DNA of 64,000 nt, from assembly GCA_963771305.1 (NCBI GenBank), contig CAVYTS010000030.1:19648-83647 (forward strand), given 5' to 3'. Source of the stretch: CAJCIT01 sp963771305 (GTDB lineage Bacteria > Acidobacteriota > Terriglobia > Bryobacterales > Bryobacteraceae). Below, piece by piece: positions 26,709 through 35,614 of this stretch (positions are counted from its first letter, which is position 1; each line of letters begins with the position of its first letter). The notes under the pieces are model-generated. The model ran no database searches and was not told the DNA's origin. It saw nothing but the letters and a program-made list of their open reading frames with translations. A program made the position numbers and the translations under genes.

Positions 26709-28106
26709 ATGAACACGACTAGACCAAGTTCGCGCATCTTAATTGTGGAAGACGATGAAGACCAATTGACGACTCTTGGGCAGATGGTCGCGTCGTTCGG
26801 CTACACTGCCGTTTTGGCATCGAATGGAGAGAAGGCTTGGGAGTGCCTTTCGTCGTCGAAGATCGATGCACTAGTGACTGACCTCGTCATGCCGGGCCTA
26901 GATGGCCTGTCTCTCTTGCGGAGAATGAAAGACCGAGGAGATTCTATCCCCGCGATCGTTTTGACCGCGTTTGGAAGCATCGACAAAGCGATGTCGGTGG
27001 TTCTAGATTTGAAGGCGTTTTGGTTCCTGGAGAAACCTGTCCAGCCCAAGGTATTAAGGGCGCTGTTAGAGAGGGCACTGCTTCAACGAAGCCTGATCGC
27101 CGAGACGGATCTGTTGAGCCGCCAACTGAGTCATCGCGGCCTGCTAGGGGACATGGTGGGGTCATCGGGCTCCATGGCGCAGATTTACTATACGATCCGC
27201 CAAGTCGCTCCGACAAGCGCATCGGTTCTGGTCACGGGCGAGAGTGGGACAGGCAAGGAGTTGGTTGCGCGTGCGATACATCGCTTGAGCAGGCGGCCGG
27301 GTGGCCCGTTTGTCGCGGTCAATTGCGCTGCGTTGCCGGCTACCCTCATGGAGAGCGAACTCTTTGGCTATGAGAAGGGTGCGTTCACGGGTGCGGTGGA
27401 GCGACGCGCTGGATGCTTTGAGCAAGCTGACGGCGGCACATTGCTGCTAGACGAGATTGGAGAGATGGCCGCCGGAACCCAAGCGAAACTGCTGCGAGTT
27501 CTGGAGGACTCAAGAGTGCGGCGACTGGGTGCAAAAGTGGATTGTAGGGTGGACGTGCGCGTGATTGCGGCCACGAACTGCGACCTGGAATCCGCGATCA
27601 AGAACCAGCAATTTCGTGAAGACCTGCTTTATCGCCTCAAGGTATTCACGATCGCACTTCCACCGCTGAGGTCACGGCTGCAGGATCTTCCGGAACTGAT
27701 TGAGGCGATACTGGCGGCGCTCAACGAAAAGCATGGCTGCCGTGTCACCGACGTCAATACCGAGGTGCTTCGGCGCTTCGAGCGCTATAACTGGCCTGGC
27801 AATGTGCGCGAGTTGCGCAACGTCCTGGAACGGGCCTCCATTATCGCGGGCGAAGGCACGATCGACATGCGACACCTTCCGGACGCCTTCCGAGACGTTC
27901 CGGCCGCGTCGCTGACGTCCCAATCCTTTGGTGAAGAGATACAGCTTCGTCCGGGATCGAAACTGAGTGATCTGGAGGAAGCTTATATCCGAATGACCTT
28001 GAAGCTCAATGCGAACAATAAGCGGAAGACGGCTGAGCTACTGGGCATCAGCGAGCGTACCCTATACAGCCGATTGGCTGATTATGAAAGTCGCCAACCC
28101 TCCTAG
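26709..28106 (+). CDS. NtrC-family sigma-54-dependent response regulator
   Basis: 465 residues from the ATG at 26709, where the receiver domain begins (SRILIVEDDEDQL). Receiver ~7-125 with phospho-Asp in ALVTDLVMPGLDG and Lys in FLEKP. AAA+ domain ~150-380 with Walker A GESGTGKELVARAIH, the sigma-54 contact loop GAFTGA, Walker B LLLDEIGEM and R-fingers in FREDLLYRLKVF. A Fis-type HTH (~420-462) ends NKRKTAELLGISERTLYSRLADYE. It activates sigma-54 promoters when phosphorylated. It converges with the small kinase at 28137, which has the right partner architecture. Targets unknown; no -24/-12 promoter was found in the window. Confidence 0.93.
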   Translation: MNTTRPSSRILIVEDDEDQLTTLGQMVASFGYTAVLASNGEKAWECLSSSKIDALVTDLVMPGLDGLSLLRRMKDRGDSIPAIVLTAFGSIDKAMSVVLDLKAFWFLEKPVQPKVLRALLERALLQRSLIAETDLLSRQLSHRGLLGDMVGSSGSMAQIYYTIRQVAPTSASVLVTGESGTGKELVARAIHRLSRRPGGPFVAVNCAALPATLMESELFGYEKGAFTGAVERRAGCFEQADGGTLLLDEIGEMAAGTQAKLLRVLEDSRVRRLGAKVDCRVDVRVIAATNCDLESAIKNQQFREDLLYRLKVFTIALPPLRSRLQDLPELIEAILAALNEKHGCRVTDVNTEVLRRFERYNWPGNVRELRNVLERASIIAGEGTIDMRHLPDAFRDVPAASLTSQSFGEEIQLRPGSKLSDLEEAYIRMTLKLNANNKRKTAELLGISERTLYSRLADYESRQPS

Positions 28107-28136
28107 GGAAAATCCGTTCATGGCGGCTCGGCGAGA

Positions 28137-28853
28137 TCACTTAGGCAGCGAGAAAAAAACGGTCGAGCCAACGTCGACTGCCGATTCAACCCAAATGCGA
28201 CCGCCATGGTGCGACACGATTCTTCGGGCAGTCGTAAGGCCCATGCCCAGCCCTTTATACCCTTTGCTGGACAAGCGGCTGAACGGATCGAAAATGCACT
28301 CCAAATCGGCGGGGGCCATACCCATTCCGTTATCACGCACGGAGAACAGCCATACGCCGTTTTGTTCTTCGGCCGAAATGTGGACGGCCGGAGCGTCTTC
28401 CCGGCGGTAAAGAATGGCGTTTCTTGACAGCTGTTCGAGGAGCCTCGAAAAGCGTGTTGGCTGGCATGTGAGTTTCGGCAATGCGCTATTGGTGAAAGAT
28501 GCCCCGGTTTGTTCAATCAAGCGATGGAGTTTCTGCAGGACGGAGCGCAAGATCGTTTCCGTGTTGACTTCTTCGAGCGGCTCGTCCTCACTGCCCAAGT
28601 CGTCGGCATACTGGGCAATAGATGCAGTAATGTCGTCCAGCCGTGTGGCGCCGCGCAAGATACGGTCGGCGCACGATGCCACCGAAGGCACGCCGCGTTC
28701 TGTTCCGTCGGCCTCCTCCGACTCCGGTGCAAGCAGAAGTTCCGCCGCGGTTCGAATGGCCCGCGCGGGCTCCTTTAGGTGATGGACGATCATGTATGCC
28801 AAGTCTTGGAACTCTTTCTTGATCTCGGGCACAACGGCCGAGGCGTCAGTCAT
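28137..28853 (-). CDS. Soluble histidine kinase (HisKA-HATPase, no sensor domain)
   Basis: 238 residues. ~18-85 HisKA-like helix with an H-box of the form AYMIVHHLKEPARAIRTA (phospho-His 24 or 25). ~130-237 HATPase with N box LLEQLSRNAILYR, G1 VRDNGMGMAP, F box FDPFSRLSSKGYKGLGMGLTTARRIV and G2 end GGRIWVESAVDVGSTVFFSLP. No transmembrane or PAS segment, so sensing must come from a partner. The HLKEPARAI box is the same HDLREP-type box as in the other kinases here. It converges on the NtrC-type regulator (30 bp between stops), the most likely cognate. Confidence 0.88.
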   Translation of the reverse strand: MTDASAVVPEIKKEFQDLAYMIVHHLKEPARAIRTAAELLLAPESEEADGTERGVPSVASCADRILRGATRLDDITASIAQYADDLGSEDEPLEEVNTETILRSVLQKLHRLIEQTGASFTNSALPKLTCQPTRFSRLLEQLSRNAILYRREDAPAVHISAEEQNGVWLFSVRDNGMGMAPADLECIFDPFSRLSSKGYKGLGMGLTTARRIVSHHGGRIWVESAVDVGSTVFFSLPK

Positions 28854-28966
28854 ATCGTCTCCTGTTCATTTTCGATTTTTTTCGGCGCCGCACTCCAATT
28901 ATCCGGATAAAGGCCACAATTGGTGGACGAGTTTACGAAGTCTGCGAATGCGGGCGAGGAGGCGCT

Positions 28967-30463
28967 GTGGCGGTGCATTCCGACGTTGAGATTGACTGGC
29001 GCCGGGCGTTGAACCAGGCTGGATTCGGTATCGTCATAGTTCGCGGCGAAGATCGGAAGCTGATTGATGTCAACGATAGGTTTGCCTCAATGCACGGCTA
29101 CGAATCGGCTGAGATGGTGGGCAGGAGCCTCCACGAGTTTAGCGCCCCGTCGACCTGGAAGCCCCTGGGGTTCGCCCTTAGAGCAGGCCTAAGTCCGCAA
29201 CTCTACGAGTCTATCCACCTTCGCAAAGATGGCACGACATTTGCGTGCATAACCGACATGAGCCTGCACCAAAGCGGGAAAGCTCCGGATTCCCGCTTAA
29301 GCGAGCACGAGGGGCGGGCCACCTACTTTACCGACATTATCGGTCTCAATCAAATCGAAACCTCGGTGCGGGATAGTGAGGAGCGGTTTCGTTCCCTTGC
29401 GGCCGCACTACCGCAATTGATCTGGTCTTCTTCGGCCGATGGTGCTTTCGAATACGTCAATCCTCTGTGGCGGACTTATGCGGGGTGGACAGCGGATCAG
29501 GAGCTACCCAGCGATCCGTGGCCTAGCTTGTTGCATCCAGAGGACCAGAGCTTGTACGAGGATCGCTGGAAAAAGGTTCTGACAACCGGCGACATTTTCG
29601 AGATACAGTGCCGGTTGAAACACATGCCGGATGGCTCCTACCGGTGGTTTCTGTGCCGTGCCGTGCCGCTTCGCAACAGCAATCGAGAGATTGTACGTTG
29701 GTTTGGGTCTTGTACCGACATTCAAGAGCAGATGAACAGCGCAACCAAGCTCCAGGCAGCGATTGATGCGTTAAGCCATTCGAATGCCGACCTGGAGCAG
29801 TTCGCTTACGCCGCCAGTCACGATCTGCAAGAGCCCTTACGCATGGTGGCAATCTATACACAGCTGTTGAAAGAAGAGTATTCCGAAAAGCTGGATGGGA
29901 CGGCCTTGGAATACATCAACTTTGCAGTGAGCGGAGCTCAGCGGATGGAGGAATTGCTGAAGAGTTTGCTTTCATATGCCACGGTTGGGAATGCGTCGGA
30001 GGACTCCGCGGAATGCTCTGACGCTAACGAAGCACTGAAAGCGGCGGAACTGAATTGTCAAGCAATGATCGAAGACACGCGGGCCGCTATTTCGTCCGAG
30101 CAGTTACCTCAAGTCTGGATTCCCCGGGTTCATTTGATTCGCCTGTTTCAGAACCTTATCAGCAATGCTTTGAAATACCGGCGGGACCTGGAACCCAGTA
30201 TACATATTGGCGTACGATCCGACGGCACTAAGTGGACTTTTTCCGTTCGCGACAACGGCATCGGGATCGCGCCGGAATACTTGAGCCAAATATTCGGAGT
30301 ATTCAAGCGACTACATGGGCCGAAGTACGAAGGAACCGGGATTGGCTTGGCGATGTGCCAGAGGATTGTAGAACGGGCTGGCGGCCAAATCTGGGCGGAG
30401 TCCGAAGTGGATAAAGGTTCGACCTTCTTCTTTACTATTCCCCGGATGGATAGGGTCAAATGA
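28967..30463 (+). CDS. PAS-PAS sensor histidine kinase (cytosolic)
   Basis: 498 residues from a GTG behind a strong gaggagg ribosome site. PAS1 ~10-115 (NQAGFGIVIVRGEDRKLIDVNDRFASMHGYE), PAS2/PAC ~130-250 (WSSSADGAFEYVNPLWRTYAGWT, RLKHMPDGSYRWFLCRAVP). HisKA ~270-335 with FAYAASHDLQEPLRMVAIYTQLL; HATPase ~380-490 with LISNALKYR, VRDNGIGIAP and GTGIGLAMCQRIVERAGG. No membrane helix. The last 4 nt overlap the CheY-like regulator, so they form a cognate pair. The kinase core is paralogous with those at 18340 and 33203. Confidence 0.93.
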   Translation: MAVHSDVEIDWRRALNQAGFGIVIVRGEDRKLIDVNDRFASMHGYESAEMVGRSLHEFSAPSTWKPLGFALRAGLSPQLYESIHLRKDGTTFACITDMSLHQSGKAPDSRLSEHEGRATYFTDIIGLNQIETSVRDSEERFRSLAAALPQLIWSSSADGAFEYVNPLWRTYAGWTADQELPSDPWPSLLHPEDQSLYEDRWKKVLTTGDIFEIQCRLKHMPDGSYRWFLCRAVPLRNSNREIVRWFGSCTDIQEQMNSATKLQAAIDALSHSNADLEQFAYAASHDLQEPLRMVAIYTQLLKEEYSEKLDGTALEYINFAVSGAQRMEELLKSLLSYATVGNASEDSAECSDANEALKAAELNCQAMIEDTRAAISSEQLPQVWIPRVHLIRLFQNLISNALKYRRDLEPSIHIGVRSDGTKWTFSVRDNGIGIAPEYLSQIFGVFKRLHGPKYEGTGIGLAMCQRIVERAGGQIWAESEVDKGSTFFFTIPRMDRVK

Positions 30464-30882
30464 ACAGCCAACAACGAGTAAAGATTCTTCTCGCTGAAGA
30501 TAACTCGGGGGATGTGTTCCTGGTGCGGCGAGCTCTCCAAAAATACCAGATCGATCACGACCTGACGGTGGTTGAGGATGGTGAGGCAGCAATGCGGTAC
30601 CTGGACGCCACCGGCGGGTCCGGTGACTCGAATGAGTGCCCCGACTTGATTCTGCTTGATCTGAACCTACCACGATGCTCCGGAAGCCAAATCCTGGAGC
30701 GATTGAAGAGCAATCCCGCCTGTCGAAGTGCCCCCGTGATCGTGCTTACGTCATCGGACTCGCCGCACGACCGCGCCAGTGCAATTGGGCTCGGCGCCGT
30801 GCGGTATTTTTGCAAGCCGACGGATTTGGCGGGCTTCATGGCGCTGGGACAGGTCGTAAGGGACGTCATTTCGAGCCGCTAG
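30460..30882 (+). CDS. Rcp1/CheY-like single-domain response regulator
   Basis: 140 residues, receiver domain only: ILLAEDNSGDVFLVRRALQKY, phospho-Asp in DLILLDLNLPRCSG, Thr/Ser in VIVLTSSDSPHDR and Lys in VRYFCKPTDLAGF. The NLPRxxG and the extended loop after beta-3 are typical of Rcp1-type receivers that serve phytochrome- and PAS-kinases. With no output domain it must act by protein contact. ATGA overlap with the kinase gene couples translation. Confidence 0.93.
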   Translation: MNSQQRVKILLAEDNSGDVFLVRRALQKYQIDHDLTVVEDGEAAMRYLDATGGSGDSNECPDLILLDLNLPRCSGSQILERLKSNPACRSAPVIVLTSSDSPHDRASAIGLGAVRYFCKPTDLAGFMALGQVVRDVISSR

Positions 30883-30929
30883 GTGCGGGCCCGAACTGCG
30901 CTTCTGCCATGCAGCGCTGAAACTAAGCC

Positions 30930-30961
30930 AAAAAAAGCGGCCTGTCAAATTGACAAGCCGC
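30930..30961 (-). terminator. Rho-independent terminator of the YciE-like gene
   Basis: Read on the minus strand: a near-perfect stem (gcggcttgtcaa / ttgacaggccgc, one mismatch) followed at once by seven T. It lies ~50 bp beyond the minus-strand YciE-like stop and also sits between two converging genes. Confidence 0.8.
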
Positions 30962-31009
30962 AAGAGTGTTCAGGCCTTCTTCCGTTCTACGCGCAGTTCT
31001 TCGTAATGC

Positions 31010-31504
31010 CTAAGCGGCCTCGCCTTTACTCAACTCCTTCAGCATTGGTTTCGAGAGTTGAGACAAGAGCTTAGCGGCGTTCTCCTCTTCCTGTAAAGAG
31101 TCATTAAGGAGTTTTTCGGCTTGGGTAAGGCCCAACTGCTGGGCCATGGCGATCGCGCTACGATAGGACGCGATTTCATAATGTTCCACTCGCTCGCCGG
31201 CGCCGATCAATCCCAAATCGCCGGTATGTTTCTTGATCTGCTCGTCCCCTTCCGCGACGATTCCCTGCATTCCCTTGCAGAGTTCAGCTTTTGCCTTCTC
31301 GCCGGTCAGTTCGAACACCTGCTTCACGCGCTGAAGTTGGGTCTCCGTTTCGCCGAGATGGTTTTGAAACGCTTGCTTTAACTCCTCCGACTTAGCAGCC
31401 TTCACCATTTTGGGAAGCGCTTTGATCAATTGCGATTCAGAGCTATAGAGATCTTTGAGTTCGTCGACGAATAGTTCTTTTAATGTTGTTTGTTTGGCTG
31501 GCAT
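31010..31504 (-). CDS. YciE-like ferritin-fold protein (DUF892)
   Basis: 164 residues. Opens TLKELFVDELKDLYSSESQLIKALPKM, the DUF892/YciE start, with helices carrying the Glu/His pairs of a di-iron four-helix bundle (ELKDLYSSESQ, NHLGETETQ, VEHYEIASYRSAI, EEENAAKLLSQLS). Members are stress-induced rubrerythrin-like proteins whose exact chemistry is not established. Cytosolic. First of a run of minus-strand stress-type genes spaced 24-30 bp apart, with its own terminator downstream. Confidence 0.88.
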   Translation of the reverse strand: MPAKQTTLKELFVDELKDLYSSESQLIKALPKMVKAAKSEELKQAFQNHLGETETQLQRVKQVFELTGEKAKAELCKGMQGIVAEGDEQIKKHTGDLGLIGAGERVEHYEIASYRSAIAMAQQLGLTQAEKLLNDSLQEEENAAKLLSQLSKPMLKELSKGEAA

Positions 31505-31534
31505 TCAAATATCTCCTAGGGGACGTCTTGGTAG

Positions 31535-32101
31535 CTACGATCGAGTCATACCGGTGGGAACCGGTTTTTCCGAGTTCGCGTAATCGCCCTTCGACTCACC
31601 GGTGGACGAAATGTTACTTGCACCCGTTCGCTCGAAAATCTCCTTTGCGAGCTTGGTCCATTTCGAGTCGTCAGCGTGAACAGAGACGAGGATTCCTCCG
31701 TCCTTGACCAGCCCTTCATAGCGCTTCGCCTCGTATTCAGGGATGCCCATCCCGACTAAAGCGCCTGTCAATCCACCCAAGGCGCCGCCAACTCCGACGC
31801 CGCTTAGCGCGGCCATAATCGGACCAGCCGCAATGAAGGGTCCAAGTCCAGGAATGGCAAGGGCGCCCACACCGAGCAGCCAGCCTAGCGCGCCACCGAT
31901 GACCGCACCTGAAGCGACTCCCGCAGCGGTCCCCTCAGGAGCCTTGGTGCCCTTCTTGAATGCGAGGTCCTTTGTCCCCACATTCTCCGGGAGCAACACC
32001 GAAATATCGGCGTTGCGGAACCCGGCTGCCTTCATATCCGTTATGGCGCGTTCCGCGCCAGTCGTATTCGCATAAATGCCAAAAACTGCAGTGTTAGCCA
32101 T
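31535..32101 (-). CDS. General-stress-type protein with glycine-zipper segment
   Basis: 188 residues. N-terminal ~1-60 (AVFGIYANTTGAERAITDMKAAGF, ISVLLPEN) resembles the YflT/GsiB-like ferredoxin fold of general stress proteins. The middle (~62-125) is a Gly/Ala-rich membrane-inserting stretch (GVASGAVIGGALGWLLGVGAL...GLGPFIAAGP...GVGGALGGLTGALVGMG). The C-terminus returns to a soluble fold (YEGLVKDGGILVSVHAD). The architecture is widespread in soil bacteria next to YciE and BON genes. Function unproven. Ends 30 bp before the YciE-like gene. Confidence 0.8.
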   Translation of the reverse strand: MANTAVFGIYANTTGAERAITDMKAAGFRNADISVLLPENVGTKDLAFKKGTKAPEGTAAGVASGAVIGGALGWLLGVGALAIPGLGPFIAAGPIMAALSGVGVGGALGGLTGALVGMGIPEYEAKRYEGLVKDGGILVSVHADDSKWTKLAKEIFERTGASNISSTGESKGDYANSEKPVPTGMTRS

Positions 32102-32125
32102 CTGTTGTTCTCCTTTGATTGAAAA

Positions 32126-32509
32126 TTAATTCTTTGGAGCGACTGTTAGTTCGCTCGTCACATTACCCGCTCCAGCCACTTCGGTTGCTTTGGCTTCAAT
32201 GGCAGCCTTCTCTTCGTCCGAGCGGACTGGTCCCTTGAGGGTGACAGACCCATTAGTAGTTATGACTTTGACGTTGTGAGCGTAGCTTGACAAGGATTTA
32301 TCGGCGAGAAGCGCTTTGCGAATCTTTTGAGTCGTGGTGCGATCCGCCTTGTTTTCCTTCTGGTTATCCGCCGTCATACCCTCGGTCTTATTCTGTTTCG
32401 TGTTGTCCGGAGCAGCAGGTTGTTGATCCTGTGCGCTCGCTAATCCGGCTGCGGCCGTTAAGGAAAGCAGAAGCAAAGCGCTTCGAGCTTGCTTGACGAT
32501 TCGTCTCAT
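32126..32509 (-). CDS. Periplasmic BON-domain protein
   Basis: 127 residues from the ATG at 32509 (frame open to 32536 with a TTG). Signal peptide MRRIVKQARSALLLLSLTAAAGLASA, a Gln/Asn/Lys-rich linker (~28-55), then one BON domain (TQKIRKALLADKSLSSYAHNVKVITTNGSVTLKGPVRSDEEKAAIEAKATEVAG). BON domains bind phospholipid or link to membranes, as in OsmY; the likely role is osmotic/envelope stress. It ends 24 bp before the stress protein gene and is probably in the same operon. Confidence 0.88.
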   Translation of the reverse strand: MRRIVKQARSALLLLSLTAAAGLASAQDQQPAAPDNTKQNKTEGMTADNQKENKADRTTTQKIRKALLADKSLSSYAHNVKVITTNGSVTLKGPVRSDEEKAAIEAKATEVAGAGNVTSELTVAPKN

Positions 32510-32889
32510 AATGGTTGATACCCTTCTTTCAGACAAGCCGCTGTTGGCACACGAGTGTCGAGCGGTCGCCCGCTGATCTTAGGAGCAACTTCAAGACCAG
32601 AACGTTGATGAGCCTATTTGGTCTTTAGCGAGTGGACCCGATTTCGGCGCTATCGTGTTCGTTCTGAGCAGAAACATTCGGGAGCTTAGATCTGTCTTGC
32701 AACTTCTTCGACGCGCGAAATCGACGCGATCAAGCAGCGGTATTCTGCATTTGTTGCCGGGGATTTCGCAAGGCGCTGCAGATGTTGCCGCCTGCCAGCT
32801 GTTTGTGTCGCGTAACGAGCAAGTCGTGGATGGTCTTCCTGTTTGAAGCGGTACGCATTTCGTCGAGGAGTCTGTTGCACGTCGCAAGC
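32510..32889. other. Gene-poor stretch between BON and small basic protein genes
   Basis: Short open frames on both strands (for example minus 32686-32880, 64 codons) have no recognisable domains or ribosome sites. Likely holds the promoter of the BON-led stress operon. No repeat or hairpin noticed. Confidence 0.4.
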
Positions 32890-33060
32890 TTACTGTCCCG
32901 GCTGGTGACCTTTCTGCTTGTGTTCTTTCAAAACAGTTCGCGCGGCAACCTCTTTGGCTCGCTTTCCATAGCGCCCACTCTTTTCAGCGTTTTCTTTAAT
33001 GTGCTCGTACTGGCGTTCTTCTTTGGCGCTGACACCTTTCAAAGGTTTCTTTCCTGGCAT
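32890..33060 (-). CDS. Small basic protein (KGVSAKEERQYEHIK family)
   Basis: 56 residues from the ATG at 33060, preceded by an ggagcaccc ribosome site. The sequence GVSAKEERQYEHIKENAEK...YGKRAKEVAARTVLKEHK belongs to a widespread family of very short, Lys/Arg-rich helical proteins often annotated as plasmid stabilisation proteins without functional proof. The neighbourhood (YciE, BON, stress protein) suggests a general stress role; that is inference. The frame runs upstream to 33300 but the extension overlaps the kinase gene and is not protein-like. Confidence 0.75.
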   Translation of the reverse strand: MPGKKPLKGVSAKEERQYEHIKENAEKSGRYGKRAKEVAARTVLKEHKQKGHQPGQ

Positions 33061-33202
33061 GGGTGCTCCTTGCATCTGAAGTATGCAAAATAGAGGCCAA
33101 AGATCTCCGGCTTTGTACGGTCGAGTGTCCGAGCGGCTCGGCTTGTTCCGGGGATGACGCGATGATCCTAGGCAACCCGGAGTTAAATTCTGGGAATCCT
33201 GT

Positions 33203-35614
33203 CTACACGTGGCTAGACTGGTCGCTCCGATCAGTGCGGCGCGAGTCGCCTGGAGGCTGCTCGGGCGCGGCCGGCAGCGTAAAGAAGAAGGTGGATCCAC
33301 GCCCTACCTCCGACTCCACCCAGATTCGACCTCCGTAGCGGTCGACGATCTTCCGGCAGGTTGCCAATCCAATGCCCGTGCCGGGGTAGTCGTGTCCGTG
33401 GAGCCGGGCGAATACAGTGAAGATGTTTGCGAATTGATCCGGCGGTATACCCTGCCCGTTATCAGAAACAGCAAAGAGCCAGCCGCCATCGCCGCGTCTC
33501 GCTGAAACGTGAACTCGTGGAGGTTCGGTACGCCGATACTTCACGCCGTTACTTATGAGGTTTTGGAGCAACTGTCCCATGTGCAGCTCGTTGCCGACAA
33601 TTCGAGGGAGCGGGTCATGGGTAATCACGGCTCCGGCCTCCCCAATTGTCTGCTGGAGGATGGCCAGTGTAGAGATCAAAACTGCCTCCATTTCCACTTC
33701 GACAAGCGGCTCGCTGGTTACCTCGCCTGCCTTCGAGTAGTCGAGTAAGGCGTTGATGAGCCGGTCCATCTGGCTCGCTCCGGCCAGAACGAAGTTGAGG
33801 CACTCATCGCTCTTATCGTCGAGCTTGCCGGCAGACCGGCGCTGCAGCAGTTGAGCGTAGATGTTAATAGTTCTCAATGGCTCTCGCAGATCATGCGAGG
33901 TCGCAAACGCAAACTGTTGCAGCTCGTCGTTGATCTGGGCAAGCGCGGCACGGGACCTTTCTGCAGCCTGCCTGGCCTCGTGTGCCTCGCGATAGAGGCG
34001 GGCATTATCCAAAGCCAAAGCTGCGCGCTGCGCAATCTCGTTAGCCCAAGTCATGTCGGACTCATCGTAGATCCGGCCCGATTCGGCATGGCCGGTGGCG
34101 AAAGTAATTGTGCCAAGCGTGTTGTTTCTGGCCTTCAGCGGTACCACGATCGACGACTGCTGTGCTAAGCGCCGCAGTAGGGCCAGGTGCTCATCATTCT
34201 CGGCCGCAGCGACTCGAGTCTCGTCTGGTGTCTCGGGGCTCAAGATCGCTTCGCCTGTTCGGAGCACCTCGGCAACCGGATGGTGCTGCTGAATTCTCAA
34301 AGGAAACCGGCCCCGTTTCTCGACCAGCAGCGCATCTTTCACCGGGTCTATGTGGGCATGTACAACGGAATGAATCCTGCCCTCGTCCAGCAGATCCACG
34401 ATGCAACAGTCGGCGAAGGCTGGTACCGCAAGACGCGCGACATGTTGCAATGTCTGCTCGTAGTCGAGCGATGAAGAGAGCTCCCGGCTTGCTTCCGCAA
34501 AAAAGCGGTACCGTTCCTTGACGTTCACCTCAAGCAGCTCGGCCTTTCGGCGTTCCATCACGTCCCGGAAAACAATCACGCCTCCGACGACCTCTTCCTG
34601 ACTGTTACGAATTGGCGCGGCCGTGTCGTCGATGGGAATCTTGCGGCCGTCTTTGGAGGTGAGTATCGTGTGATTTGCCAGGCCCACTGGCTTGTTTTCG
34701 AGGAGCGTTCCGGCGGCCTGGTTTGCAGCGATCGCGCCTTTTTCCTCATTGGTTATTGCAAATACCTGATCGAATCGGACGCCAACGGCCTCCTCTTGAG
34801 TCCATCCCGTCAGCGCTTGCGCGGCTTCGTTCAGGAACGCAACGCGGTCGGCGGCGTCGGTTGCAATCACTCCGTCTCCGATGCTCCGAAGGGTTGTGTG
34901 TAGCCAATCCCGGCCCTGCCGAACCTGCTCTTCAGTCTGCTGCAGCGCGGAGATGAGTTCCTGGCGGCGGCGGGTGGCGCGCTGAATGGTAACCACCGAC
35001 CACGTCAGCAGTGCGAATAGAGCCAAACTCCCTCCGACACTGATGAGTCCCGCCCGTTTGGCGCTGGCACGGGCCGCGTCCCTCTCGCGATTCAGCACCA
35101 GGTATTCTTCGGTTCGTACGCGATCGCAGCCTTCACGGATTTCATCCATCACTTCCTTGCCCCGTCCAGTCTTGAGCTCCGCTAACGCCGCGTCCGCCCC
35201 GCTTGTTCGACGAAGTGTGATCGTCTCATCTAACTCGTCCAGTTCTTCACGGACCAGAGGCTTAAGAGCCGCAACGTGCCGGGCGTTATCGGGGTCGGTC
35301 CTGGCTGTTTGATCGAGATGCGCAATCGTCATTGGAATTTCCGACAAAGCGGAGCGATAGGGCCCAAGGTAGCTCTCTTGCCCGGTCAGAAGAAATCCAC
35401 GCTCTCCCGTTTCCGCGTCTTTCAATTCGGATAACAGCGACGTCGATGCCTCTGCTATCTTACGGATTGCCACGACGCGGTCAGCGCCACTCCTGTAGGC
35501 GGCCCAGTTTTGATAGGTCAATACGCCAATCGCCAGAACCAAAATCAGGGCAACCAGTAGAGAGACTATTTCGGTCGTTCTCGGGGCTGCGACGCGACCT
35601 GGCTCTGGTTTCAT
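33203..35614 (-). CDS. CHASE3-PAS-GAF sensor histidine kinase
   Basis: 803 residues. TM1 (~13-31, IVSLLVALILVLAIGVLTY), CHASE3 (LLSELKDAETGERGFLLTGQESYLGPY), TM2 (~190-212), PAS (~240-350, SIGDGVIATDAADRVAFLNEAAQ), GAF (~365-535, VARLAVPAFADCCIVDLL...), HisKA (FATSHDLREPLRTINIYAQLL) and HATPase (LISNGVKYR, VSDNGQGIPP, GTGIGLATCRKIVDRYGG). Inner membrane. The first ~350 residues and the kinase core closely parallel the kinase at 18340; the GAF domain is the extra module. No adjacent response regulator, so it is an orphan that may use the Rcp1-like receiver at 30460 or others. Confidence 0.92.
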   Translation of the reverse strand: MKPEPGRVAAPRTTEIVSLLVALILVLAIGVLTYQNWAAYRSGADRVVAIRKIAEASTSLLSELKDAETGERGFLLTGQESYLGPYRSALSEIPMTIAHLDQTARTDPDNARHVAALKPLVREELDELDETITLRRTSGADAALAELKTGRGKEVMDEIREGCDRVRTEEYLVLNRERDAARASAKRAGLISVGGSLALFALLTWSVVTIQRATRRRQELISALQQTEEQVRQGRDWLHTTLRSIGDGVIATDAADRVAFLNEAAQALTGWTQEEAVGVRFDQVFAITNEEKGAIAANQAAGTLLENKPVGLANHTILTSKDGRKIPIDDTAAPIRNSQEEVVGGVIVFRDVMERRKAELLEVNVKERYRFFAEASRELSSSLDYEQTLQHVARLAVPAFADCCIVDLLDEGRIHSVVHAHIDPVKDALLVEKRGRFPLRIQQHHPVAEVLRTGEAILSPETPDETRVAAAENDEHLALLRRLAQQSSIVVPLKARNNTLGTITFATGHAESGRIYDESDMTWANEIAQRAALALDNARLYREAHEARQAAERSRAALAQINDELQQFAFATSHDLREPLRTINIYAQLLQRRSAGKLDDKSDECLNFVLAGASQMDRLINALLDYSKAGEVTSEPLVEVEMEAVLISTLAILQQTIGEAGAVITHDPLPRIVGNELHMGQLLQNLISNGVKYRRTEPPRVHVSARRGDGGWLFAVSDNGQGIPPDQFANIFTVFARLHGHDYPGTGIGLATCRKIVDRYGGRIWVESEVGRGSTFFFTLPAAPEQPPGDSRRTDRSDQSSHV

